From: Thermoactinomycetaceae bacterium
GTDB lineage: Bacteria; Bacillota; Bacilli; Thermoactinomycetales; Thermoactinomycetaceae
NCBI GenBank assembly: GCA_025449475.1
Contig: JANWJM010000039.1
Coordinates: forward strand, 1-5,849
DNA length: 5,849 nucleotides
Direction of reading: 5' to 3'
Part shown: piece by piece, positions 1 through 5,849 of the stretch
Layout: every line of letters starts with the position of its first letter
How positions within the stretch are numbered: position 1 is the stretch's first letter
Made by a program: the position numbers and the translations under genes
The notes under the pieces: generated by a model
The model's database searches: none
Told to the model about the DNA's origin: nothing
Seen by the model: the letters and a program-made list of their open reading frames with translations, nothing else

Positions 1-1061
1 ACGCAATTTTGGATCAATATGTGATTGGTCAAGAGCAAGCAAAGAAGGCACTATCGGTTGCTGTCTATAATCACTATAAACGCATCAATTCCTCCGCAAA
101 TGTTGACGATGTCGAACTACAAAAAAGCAATATTCTCTTGCTAGGACCGACAGGGTCGGGAAAAACACTCTTGGCTCAAACGTTGGCAAAAATTCTCAAT
201 GTCCCCTTTGCTATTGCGGACGCTACATCACTCACAGAAGCGGGTTATGTAGGAGAAGATGTTGAGAATATACTTCTCAAATTAATCCAAGCTGCTGATT
301 ATGATGTCGAGAAGGCAGAACGAGGCATTATTTACATTGATGAGATCGATAAAGTTGCACGAAAATCGGAAAACCCTTCTATTACACGAGATGTCTCCGG
401 TGAAGGGGTTCAACAAGCCTTACTTAAGATTTTAGAAGGTACAGTAGCGAGCGTCCCTCCACAAGGTGGTAGGAAACATCCTCATCAGGAATTTATCCAA
501 ATCGATACCAGCAATGTATTATTTATCTGTGGCGGTGCGTTTGATGGTTTGGATCAGATTATTAAGCGTCGAATTGGTAAAAAGGTAATTGGTTTTAGTA
601 CAGAGAACCAACATTCCGATATGAAGCCCGGTGAATATCTGAAACTTGTTTTGCCAGAAGACCTGCTCAAATTTGGCTTGATTCCCGAGTTTGTCGGTCG
701 CCTTCCAATCATTTCAACATTGGAGCCGCTTGATGAAGATGCATTGATTCAAATCTTGACAGAACCGAAAAACGCGCTGGTCAAGCAGTATAAAAAAATG
801 CTTGAGATGGATAATGTAGAACTAATCATCGAAGAAGAAGCTTTGCAATTGATTGCGAAAGAGGCCATCAAGCGAAAAACAGGCGCTCGTGGATTGCGAG
901 CGATTATCGAGTCGATCATGCTGGATGTGATGTTCGAGCTAACATCTCGTGACGATGTAACCAAATGTAAAATTACGAAAGAGACGGTTCTGGACAATGT
1001 TGCTCCTCAATTGACGACCCGTGAAGGGCAAGTGATTGACCCAAAAGAAGAGAGTGCATAA
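1..1061 (+). CDS. clpX: ATP-dependent Clp protease ATP-binding subunit ClpX (5' partial)
   Basis: ClpX is the AAA+ unfoldase that recognises tagged or misfolded proteins, unfolds them with ATP and threads them into the ClpP peptidase in the cytosol. The reading frame is open from the window edge (first full codon at base 3), so roughly the first 60-70 residues, including the four-cysteine zinc-binding domain, lie outside. Visible motifs, in order: LDQYVIGQEQAK, the start of the AAA+ module (from base 9); Walker A GPTGSGKT (144-167); pore loop GYVG (243-254); Walker B with IDEID (336-350); the RKH pore loop (471-479); the IGF loop that docks on ClpP (588-596); the arginine finger in GRLP (Arg at 699-701); and sensor-2 GARGLR (Arg at 888-890). 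All key residues are present, and the C-terminus follows the Bacillus ClpX pattern up to a short acidic tail. An apparent start at base 9 is only an internal TTG leucine. It is followed closely by its own terminator. Identity is near certain. Confidence 0.98.
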   Translation, partial: AILDQYVIGQEQAKKALSVAVYNHYKRINSSANVDDVELQKSNILLLGPTGSGKTLLAQTLAKILNVPFAIADATSLTEAGYVGEDVENILLKLIQAADYDVEKAERGIIYIDEIDKVARKSENPSITRDVSGEGVQQALLKILEGTVASVPPQGGRKHPHQEFIQIDTSNVLFICGGAFDGLDQIIKRRIGKKVIGFSTENQHSDMKPGEYLKLVLPEDLLKFGLIPEFVGRLPIISTLEPLDEDALIQILTEPKNALVKQYKKMLEMDNVELIIEEEALQLIAKEAIKRKTGARGLRAIIESIMLDVMFELTSRDDVTKCKITKETVLDNVAPQLTTREGQVIDPKEESA

Positions 1062-1079
1062 ATCAACGGTTTTTATGCA
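1055..1079 (+). repeat. Inverted repeat spanning the clpX stop codon, overlapping the terminator stem
   Basis: TGCATAAA at 1055-1062 and TTTATGCA at 1072-1079 are perfect complements separated by 9 bases. The left arm contains the clpX stop codon (1059-1061). The right arm shares bases 1077-1079 with the left arm of the terminator, so the two hairpins cannot be fully formed at once. The stem is AT-rich and weak, and may simply be coincidental. The exclusivity is visible in the sequence; a regulatory role is inference. Confidence 0.45.
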
Positions 1080-1105
1080 TCTGCTGCTGATAGCAGGTGC
1101 TTTTT
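1077..1105 (+). terminator. Intrinsic (rho-independent) terminator of clpX
   Basis: A 9-bp stem (1077-1085 GCATCTGCT with 1092-1100 AGCAGGTGC, one G-U pair) closes a 6-base loop and is followed directly by five T residues (1101-1105). It starts 15 bases after the clpX stop codon, as expected for the end of the clpX transcript. It separates clpX transcription from the FemAB-family gene downstream. Confidence 0.88.
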
Positions 1106-1116
1106 CGTGTTAAAAT
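1087..1116 (+). promoter_or_regulatory. Predicted extended -10 sigma-A-type promoter for the FemAB-family gene
   Basis: TAAAAT at 1111-1116 matches five of six bases of the -10 consensus and is preceded by TG one base upstream (1108-1109), an extended -10 element. A weak -35, CTGATA (1087-1092, four of six), sits 18 bases upstream inside the clpX terminator loop and stem. Transcription would begin around base 1123, giving a leader of about 60 bases before the GTG start at 1183. It is the best promoter candidate in the gap, but the weak -35 lowers confidence. Confidence 0.55.
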
Positions 1117-1124
1117 GAAAGAGT

Positions 1125-1136
1125 TCGACATGTCGA
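1125..1136 (+). promoter_or_regulatory. Perfect 12-bp palindrome at the predicted transcription start (operator candidate)
   Basis: TCGACATGTCGA is identical to its reverse complement. It lies 9 bases after the predicted -10 box, overlapping or just after the expected start point, where a dimeric repressor site would block initiation. It has no central loop, so it makes a poor RNA hairpin (4-bp stem with a CATG loop), and a DNA-level role is more likely if it has one. I do not recognise it as the site of a named regulator. Confidence 0.4.
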
Positions 1137-1171
1137 CCAGGTAAAACATCCAATCGAACAACAATACTTCA

Positions 1172-1178
1172 AGGGGAG
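1172..1178 (+). promoter_or_regulatory. Ribosome binding site of the FemAB-family gene
   Basis: AGGGGAG precedes the GTG at 1183 with 4 intervening bases, a slightly short spacing. No earlier in-frame start exists after the upstream in-frame stop at 1111-1113. In-frame TTG codons at 1192 and 1195 are possible alternatives at a longer spacing, but GTG at 1183 is preferred. Confidence 0.65.
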
Positions 1179-1182
1179 TGGG

Positions 1183-2328
1183 GTGAAAATTTTGTTGAAG
1201 ATTGAGAGTATTGATCAAGAAGTGTATATCAATTTTATTGATAATCATCCGTTACGGAACTTTTTACAGTATCCCTCCTGGTCCGATTTGAAAGCCGAAT
1301 GGAAATGGTCAAGCGAAATTGTCGCTTGGTTCGATACAAACCGATCCATAGTAGGGGCTACCATTATTTTGTATCGAAAAGTACCGGGGTTAAACAAATA
1401 CCTAGCATACATTCCTCGAGGTCCGTTGATCAATTGGTTTGGTGGTTATAAGATGAAAGATTGGTTTTTTCCATTATTTCATCATTTAAAACAACGGAAA
1501 GTGTTTACCGTTAAAATGGATCCGCCATTAGTCGTCCGAAAATGGAAAGCACAGAAGATCATTGAAAATATACATAACTTTAAGCTACATGGATTAAAAA
1601 ACAAGCGACTCATCGATATTCAACCCGACTATGTATCCAATGAAGTCGAGTTTATTCAACAGGAACTGGCAGCGATGGGTTGGAAACGAACCATGTTTGA
1701 GGATAGCTTTGATACAGTCCAGCCGCAGTTTGTCTATCGATTGCAGTTAAAAGGGAAAACACTCGAGCAGATTTTTTCAGAATTTGATCCGATCTGGCAA
1801 GAGAGAATCTATCAAGCCGAGCGCGATAATATTCAGATCGAAATGGGTACTGAAGTGCATTTGCCGGAGTTTCATCGATTAATGATTGAACAGGCGAAGC
1901 GCGAAAAAACCCAAGTGCGGGATTTAAAATATTTTGTTAAGATGTTTGAAGCGCTCACATTTGAAGACCCGCACCGTATAAAACTTTACATGGCGAGAAA
2001 AGAGAAGCAATTGTTAAGCGCAGCACTTGCGATCCGTGTTCAAGGACATACTTGGGATATATACGGCGTGAAAAAGAGTGATTACTATGATGATCCTGCT
2101 TCATACTTGCTTCGCTGGAAAATGATTCAGGATGCCGTGAAAATGGGCGATGATATCTTCGATTTTCGGGGAATCAGTATCCAACTTAATACAGATGATC
2201 CGATTTTTGAACTGTTACAATTCAAATGTGGTTTTGGTGGCGAAGCTTGTGAATTGATGGGGGAATGGGATTATCCAGTCATACCTATGTTACACTGGGC
2301 TTTTGATATGTATATGAAAAAGAGGTAA
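1183..2328 (+). CDS. FemAB/FemX-family aminoacyl transferase (peptidoglycan interpeptide-bridge type)
   Basis: Members of this family use aminoacyl-tRNA to add an amino acid (Gly, Ala, Ser and others) to the side chain of the lipid II stem peptide, on the cytoplasmic face of the membrane. The fold is a pair of GNAT-like domains. The 381-residue product shows the family pattern throughout: HPLRNFLQYPSW at residues 22-33, a conserved IVGA strand (56-59) followed by LYRKVPG (63-69) and YIPRGP (76-81). A middle segment, LEQIFSEFDPIWQERI, resembles the family's substrate-side helix. In the second domain come YLLRWKMIQ, FDFRG (326-330), DDP (338-340), FKCGFGGE (347-354) and GEWDYPV (360-366). It is longer than FemX (about 335 residues) and shorter than S. 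aureus FemA (about 420), and I see no long coiled-coil arm. There is no signal peptide or membrane span. The amino acid added, and whether the substrate is really lipid II, cannot be read from the sequence. It has its own terminator-bounded promoter region and may be cotranscribed with lonB 67 bases downstream. Confidence 0.92.
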   Translation: MKILLKIESIDQEVYINFIDNHPLRNFLQYPSWSDLKAEWKWSSEIVAWFDTNRSIVGATIILYRKVPGLNKYLAYIPRGPLINWFGGYKMKDWFFPLFHHLKQRKVFTVKMDPPLVVRKWKAQKIIENIHNFKLHGLKNKRLIDIQPDYVSNEVEFIQQELAAMGWKRTMFEDSFDTVQPQFVYRLQLKGKTLEQIFSEFDPIWQERIYQAERDNIQIEMGTEVHLPEFHRLMIEQAKREKTQVRDLKYFVKMFEALTFEDPHRIKLYMARKEKQLLSAALAIRVQGHTWDIYGVKKSDYYDDPASYLLRWKMIQDAVKMGDDIFDFRGISIQLNTDDPIFELLQFKCGFGGEACELMGEWDYPVIPMLHWAFDMYMKKR

Positions 2329-2380
2329 ATATCACTATCTCATCACGGTCATACTACACGTAAAGAATGTGTCATGTAAG

Positions 2381-2389
2381 AAGGGAAGG
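2381..2389 (+). promoter_or_regulatory. Ribosome binding site that fixes the lonB start at 2396
   Basis: The purine run AAGGGAAGG ends 6 bases before ATG 2396 but only 3 before the in-frame GTG at 2393. It lies downstream of the earlier in-frame GTG at 2369, which has no good site of its own. Starting at 2396 also gives the MSWT N-terminus typical of Bacillus LonB, so the ATG is preferred. Confidence 0.75.
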
Positions 2390-2395
2390 TTCGTG

Positions 2396-4051
2396 ATGAG
2401 TTGGACTGTGATATTGATTTTATTGCAAGTTTTCTTTTCAATCGTCATTGGACTTTATTTTTGGAATCTGCTTCGCAATCAACACTCCAACAAGAGCGCA
2501 ATGGATAAAGAATCACGAAAAGAGATGGACAAACTCAAAAAGATGCGGCAAATCTCTCTCTCAGAACCACTGTCTGAAAAGACACGTCCAGTAAGTATTC
2601 AAGATATCGTGGGACAAAAAGAAGGAATCCGTGCCTTACAGGCAGCGCTATGTGGTCCCAACCCTCAACATGTGATCATTTATGGACCTCCAGGTGGTGG
2701 GAAAACTGCGGCTGCTCGTGTAATCTTGGAGGAGGCAAAGAAAAATCGATATTCTCCTTTTAACGAGGATTCGAAGTTTGTAGAAGTGGATGCGACAACG
2801 GCCCGCTTTGATGAACGTGGAATCGCTGATCCGCTAATTGGCTCTGTACATGATCCAATTTACCAGGGAGCGGGTGCGATGGGGATCGCCGGTGTGCCAC
2901 AACCGAAACCAGGCGCTGTGACAAAGGCGCATGGCGGGGTACTATTTATTGATGAAATTGGTGAACTCCACTCCATTCAAATGAATAAACTATTAAAGGT
3001 TTTAGAAGATCGAAAAGTGATTTTAGAGAGCGCTTATTATAGTTCTGAGGATACGAGTACACCTCATCATATTCATGATATCTTTCAAAATGGTCTTCCT
3101 GCCGATTTTCGATTGATTGGAGCAACCACACGAACACCCGAAGAGATTCCTCCTGCGATTCGTTCAAGATGTATGGAAATATTTTTTCATCCCTTACTTC
3201 CGGAAGAAATTAAACAGATAGCGATCCAAGCCTGTGAACGAGTGCGCTTTGCCTATGATCCGTTGGCGATCAGAATTGTTCAAAAATATGCGACAAATGG
3301 TCGGGAAGCGGTCAATATGATCCAGACCGCCATTGGATTGGCGATGACGGAGCATCGAACAAAAATTGAGGTAACCGATATGGAATGGGTGGTTCATAAT
3401 AGCCAACTTTCACCGCGCCCTGAACAGAAAATGCCGGAGAGAGCTCAGGTTGGTTTGGCTACAGGATTGGCGGTTTATGGAACCAACATTGGTATGGTCA
3501 TTGAGATCGAAGTGAGTGCTACCCGAGCCAAACCGGGAAAAGGAACGATTCAAATAACCGGGGTTGTGGAAGAAGAAGAAATGGGCGGGGGAAGTCGAAC
3601 ACTTCGGAGAAGAAGCATGGCAAGAGATTCTGTCGAAAATGTGTTCACCGTTTTACGCCAAACCGATATCGACCCCGACCATTATCATCTGCATATCAAC
3701 TTTCCAGGTGGGATTCCGATGGATGGACCCTCTGCTGGGATTACAATCGCTACGGCAATCTATTCGGCGATTAAAGGAATTCCCATTGATCATCGGTTAG
3801 CCATGACAGGGGAACTGAGTATCCATGGAAATGTGAAACCTGTTGGTGGAATCATTGCGAAAGTGAAGGCTGCGAAACAGGCTGGTGCTACTCGTGTCAT
3901 CATTCCAGCCGCAAATATGCAGAAAATATTTAGTGAGATGGAAGGAATCGAAGTCATTCCGATCCAAAGATGGGAAGAAGTATTGGGGCTTGTATTTGAA
4001 GTGGAGAAGGAACAAATTTTAACCCCTTTTCCTCCGCTACCTGTTTCATAG
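2396..4051 (+). CDS. lonB: Membrane-anchored Lon-like ATP-dependent protease LonB
   Basis: LonB is an AAA+ serine protease of the Lon superfamily that degrades proteins at the membrane. In B. subtilis it is made under sigma-F control and localises to the forespore membrane. The product has 551 residues, close to the B. subtilis length. Residues 3-26 form one hydrophobic N-terminal span (WTVILILL...FWNLL), followed by a charged linker. The AAA+ module has Walker A GPPGGGKT (97-104, Lys103), Walker B LFIDE (Asp186, Glu187), the ATTRTP sensor-1 strand, an arginine-finger region IPPAIRSRC and a sensor-2 NGREA motif. The C-terminal Lon protease domain carries Ser446 in DGPSAG and Lys489 in AKVKAA. 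Their spacing of 43 residues equals that of E. coli Lon Ser679/Lys722, so it should be catalytic. The Walker A residue 101 is Gly where Val is usual (GPPGVGKT), a change that should be tolerated. No substrate-binding LonN domain is present, as expected for LonB. No strong promoter is visible in the 67-base gap upstream. Confidence 0.97.
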   Translation: MSWTVILILLQVFFSIVIGLYFWNLLRNQHSNKSAMDKESRKEMDKLKKMRQISLSEPLSEKTRPVSIQDIVGQKEGIRALQAALCGPNPQHVIIYGPPGGGKTAAARVILEEAKKNRYSPFNEDSKFVEVDATTARFDERGIADPLIGSVHDPIYQGAGAMGIAGVPQPKPGAVTKAHGGVLFIDEIGELHSIQMNKLLKVLEDRKVILESAYYSSEDTSTPHHIHDIFQNGLPADFRLIGATTRTPEEIPPAIRSRCMEIFFHPLLPEEIKQIAIQACERVRFAYDPLAIRIVQKYATNGREAVNMIQTAIGLAMTEHRTKIEVTDMEWVVHNSQLSPRPEQKMPERAQVGLATGLAVYGTNIGMVIEIEVSATRAKPGKGTIQITGVVEEEEMGGGSRTLRRRSMARDSVENVFTVLRQTDIDPDHYHLHINFPGGIPMDGPSAGITIATAIYSAIKGIPIDHRLAMTGELSIHGNVKPVGGIIAKVKAAKQAGATRVIIPAANMQKIFSEMEGIEVIPIQRWEEVLGLVFEVEKEQILTPFPPLPVS

Positions 4052-4068
4052 CAGGGATTGGAAAAGGG
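4024..4068 (+). repeat. Inverted repeat (9-bp perfect stem) spanning the lonB stop codon
   Basis: CCCTTTTCC (4024-4032) and GGAAAAGGG (4060-4068) are exact complements. Between them are two smaller, alternative pairings: CCTG (4040-4043) with CAGG (4052-4055), or GCTA (4036-4039) with TAGC (4049-4052). The stop codon of lonB (4049-4051) sits in the loop region. No T-run follows on the + strand, nor on the - strand in the other direction, so it is not a canonical intrinsic terminator. It could act as an mRNA 3'-end stabiliser or a leaky terminator between lonB and lonA; that is inference. Confidence 0.6.
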
Positions 4069-4082
4069 ATCGAGAAGACCCA

Positions 4083-4111
4083 TAGACAAAAGAAATAGGA
4101 TGAGATAAAAT
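4083..4111 (+). promoter_or_regulatory. Predicted sigma-A-type promoter of lonA
   Basis: TAGACA (4083-4088, five of six to TTGACA) and TAAAAT (4106-4111, five of six to TATAAT) are separated by exactly 17 bases. Transcription would start near 4118, leaving a leader of about 46 bases before the lonA ATG at 4164. It lies just after the lonB stop hairpin, so lonA can be expressed independently of lonB, as in B. subtilis. Confidence 0.75.
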
Positions 4112-4150
4112 CAGACAAAGCTGTGACCAAGTTCCTTCTAATGTCAGCAT

Positions 4151-4158
4151 GGGAGGTG
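4151..4158 (+). promoter_or_regulatory. Ribosome binding site of lonA
   Basis: GGGAGGTG is a near-perfect Shine-Dalgarno match. Seven bases separate the GGGAGG core from ATG 4164. It supports that start over the in-frame GTG and ATG codons a few residues downstream. Confidence 0.85.
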
Positions 4159-4163
4159 CGTGT

Positions 4164-5849
4164 ATGGCTGTGAATGAAGAGGAACGAATGTTACCATTGC
4201 TTCCTTTAAGAGGCATCTTAGTTTATCCAGGAATGGTCCTTCACTTAGATGTAGGACGTGAGAAATCGATCGAGTCGCTCGAAAAAGCGATGGTGGATGA
4301 AAATGTGATTTTGCTTTCTACGCAACGAGAATTACAGATTGAAGAACCTGAGCCAAAGGATATTTATTCGGTAGGAACCATAGCCAAAGTGCGTCAGATG
4401 TTAAAGCTACCCAATGGGACGATTCGCGTGTTGGTGGAAGGGCTTCAACGCGCTCGTATTCTCGAATATGTAAAAACAGAGGAATATTTCGAAGTTCGAA
4501 TTGGAAAAATCTCAGAGATCCATCGAGATGATTTAGATATACAGGCGTTGATGCGATCTGTTTTGGATCATTTTGAACAATATTTGCGCCTATCTAAAAA
4601 GCTATCACCAGATATTTTTGCTGCAGTATCAGATATTGAAGAACCAGGAAGGCTTTCTGATCTTATTGCCTCTCATCTTCCTTTAAAAATCGCGGATAAG
4701 CAAATGCTATTAGAAACAATCGATGTGCAGGAAAGATTGGAAAAACTCCTTGTTATTATTCACAATGAAAAAGAGGTATTAGAGTTAGAGAAGAAGATTA
4801 GTACAAGAGTAAAGAAACAGATGGAGAAAACGCAAAAAGAGTACTATCTTCGTGAACAGATGAAAGCGATTCAGAAGGAATTAGGGGAAAAAGAAGGTCG
4901 ATTAGCGGAAGTAGAGGAATTGCGTGAACAACTTCAAAACTTCTCTGCTCCAGAGGAAGTGAAAGAGAAAGTTGAAAAAGAGATTGATCGCCTTGAAAAA
5001 ATACCCACTTCCTCAGCGGAAGGGGGCGTTATTCGTACGTATGTAGAGTGGTTATTGGAGCTCCCCTGGGAGAAAACCACCAAAGACGATTTAGATATCG
5101 AGCAAGCAGAAAAAATTTTAAATGAAGATCATTATGGTCTCGAAAAAGCCAAAGAACGCATCTTGGAATATTTAGCGGTACAAAAATTGGTGAACAAATT
5201 AAAAGGACCCATTCTTTGCTTTGTTGGACCACCAGGTGTAGGAAAAACCTCTATGGCTCGATCGATTGCTCGAGCTTTAAATCGCCAATTTGTCCGGATC
5301 TCGCTGGGTGGAGTACGCGATGAGGCCGAGATTCGCGGGCATCGTCGTACGTATGTAGGCGCCATGCCAGGTAGAATTATTCAAGGAATGAAAACAGCTG
5401 GAAGCGCCAATCCTGTCTTTTTATTAGATGAAATTGATAAGATGTCGATGGACTTTCGAGGAGATCCCGCTTCGGCGTTACTGGAGGTCCTAGATCCCAA
5501 CCAGAATACGACATTTAGTGACCATTATATTGAAGTACCCTTTGATCTTTCGAAGGTTCTCTTTATTACAACGGCTAACTCCGTTTATAATATCCCACGT
5601 CCGTTGTTGGATCGCATGGAAACCCTTTACATTTCAGGATACACCGAATTAGAAAAAGAAAAAATCGCCAAAAATTATCTATTGCCCAAACAAATTCAGG
5701 AGCATGGATTAAAACCAGAAAACATTCGCATCCATTCGAAAGCGATTCTGCGCGTACTGCGCAATTACACCCGGGAGGCTGGAGTCGGTACCCTAGAGAG
5801 GGCCATTGGCACGCTCTGCCGAGAAGCAGCGAGAGAGATCGGTGGAGGG
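4164..5849 (+). CDS. lon: ATP-dependent protease LonA (3' partial)
   Basis: Lon is the soluble hexameric AAA+ serine protease that removes misfolded and selected regulatory proteins. The frame is open for 562 codons to the window edge. Full-length family members have about 770-780 residues, so the protease domain with its Ser-Lys dyad lies outside. Visible domains: the N-terminal substrate-binding LonN domain (about residues 9-190, starting LPLLPLRGILVYPGM), a charged coiled coil (about 190-260) with YYLREQMKAIQKELG near 227, then the AAA+ module. That module has Walker A GPPGVGKT (355-362), pore-loop Tyr397 in RRTYVGAMPG, Walker B FLLDEIDK (Asp422, Glu423), sensor-1 Asn472 in TTAN and the arginine finger Arg484 in PLLDRME. 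In the sensor-2 motif the usual GVRxLER reads GVGTLER, with Gly542 (bases 5787-5789) in place of the conserved arginine. The start is ATG 4164, backed by a strong ribosome binding site and a near-consensus promoter. Identity is near certain; activity cannot be judged without the missing part. Confidence 0.97.
   Translation, partial: MAVNEEERMLPLLPLRGILVYPGMVLHLDVGREKSIESLEKAMVDENVILLSTQRELQIEEPEPKDIYSVGTIAKVRQMLKLPNGTIRVLVEGLQRARILEYVKTEEYFEVRIGKISEIHRDDLDIQALMRSVLDHFEQYLRLSKKLSPDIFAAVSDIEEPGRLSDLIASHLPLKIADKQMLLETIDVQERLEKLLVIIHNEKEVLELEKKISTRVKKQMEKTQKEYYLREQMKAIQKELGEKEGRLAEVEELREQLQNFSAPEEVKEKVEKEIDRLEKIPTSSAEGGVIRTYVEWLLELPWEKTTKDDLDIEQAEKILNEDHYGLEKAKERILEYLAVQKLVNKLKGPILCFVGPPGVGKTSMARSIARALNRQFVRISLGGVRDEAEIRGHRRTYVGAMPGRIIQGMKTAGSANPVFLLDEIDKMSMDFRGDPASALLEVLDPNQNTTFSDHYIEVPFDLSKVLFITTANSVYNIPRPLLDRMETLYISGYTELEKEKIAKNYLLPKQIQEHGLKPENIRIHSKAILRVLRNYTREAGVGTLERAIGTLCREAAREIGGG

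Noticed and set aside
2349..2379. Sigma-G-like pair TCATA and CATGTAA upstream of lonB
   Set aside because: The -10 is imperfect, the spacing is 19 bases, and transcription would start inside the ribosome binding site.
2369..2395. Earlier GTG starts for lonB at 2369 and 2393
   Set aside because: GTG 2369 lacks a ribosome binding site and adds nine residues not seen in the family. GTG 2393 is too close to the purine run. ATG 2396 gives the expected MSWT start.
3564..3800. Second + strand frame inside lonB
   Set aside because: It overlaps the conserved Lon protease domain in another frame and has no recognisable domain.
3790..4089. Reverse-strand open frames opposite the 3' end of lonB
   Set aside because: They lie antisense to a clearly conserved protease domain, show no recognisable protein and have no convincing start signals.
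4113..4130. CtsR-like heptads near the lonA transcription start (AGACAAA and TGACCAA)
   Set aside because: The first heptad matches six of seven bases, but the second matches only four and the spacing is one base off the tandem CtsR box, so the site is not supported.
4120..4148. Possible hairpin in the lonA leader (GCTGTGAC with GTCAGC)
   Set aside because: Only six base pairs with a two-base bulge and a long loop; too weak to call a regulatory structure.
5029..5365. Reverse-strand open frames opposite the lonA AAA+ region
   Set aside because: They are shadows of the conserved LonA frame; no family resemblance or ribosome binding site was seen.
1..5849. Mobile elements, CRISPR arrays, tRNA or rRNA genes, toxin-antitoxin or defence modules
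   Set aside because: Read on both strands; no repeat arrays, transposase motifs, RNA gene signatures or such gene pairs were found. The window is core chromosomal sequence.

Overview
The window is a chromosomal housekeeping segment from a low-to-moderate G+C Gram-positive bacterium of the phylum Bacillota, probably an endospore-forming Bacilli lineage. The evidence is the order clpX, lonB, lonA on one strand, which is the Bacillus-type arrangement, and a LonB that begins with the Bacillus-like MSWT plus a membrane anchor. I cannot name the genus from sequence alone. A Thermoactinomycetaceae, Paenibacillaceae or Alicyclobacillus-type host would fit the presence of a FemAB-family gene, but that is a guess.

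Layout, all on the + strand: (1) 1-1061, the 3' five-sixths of clpX, cut by the window start before its zinc-binding domain. (2) 1077-1105, a strong intrinsic terminator closing the clpX transcript, with an extended -10 promoter immediately after it and a perfect 12-bp palindrome at the predicted transcription start. (3) 1183-2328, a FemAB/FemX-family aminoacyl transferase (tRNA-dependent, peptidoglycan-precursor type). It is the one gene that departs from the B. subtilis order. (4) 2396-4051, lonB, a membrane-anchored Lon-like AAA+ serine protease with an intact Ser446/Lys489 dyad. Its 3' end carries a 9-bp perfect inverted repeat spanning the stop codon. (5) 4083-4111, a near-consensus sigma-A-type promoter, then lonA (lon) from 4164. 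lonA is open to the window end and is cut after the AAA+ module, before the protease domain. No stretch of more than 300 bases lacks a gene. The gaps are about 120, 67 and 112 bases.

Together the window holds three ATP-dependent proteolysis components: the ClpP unfoldase, the membrane-bound Lon and the cytosolic Lon. A cell-wall precursor-modifying enzyme is inserted as its own transcription unit between clpX and lonB. lonB has no strong promoter of its own that I can see, so it may depend on read-through from the FemAB gene or on a sporulation promoter too degenerate to call with confidence.

I do not see a new defence, mobile or RNA-guided system here. The points worth a second look are the FemAB insertion and its control region, a glycine where LonA normally has its sensor-2 arginine, and overlapping RNA hairpins at the ends of clpX and lonB.
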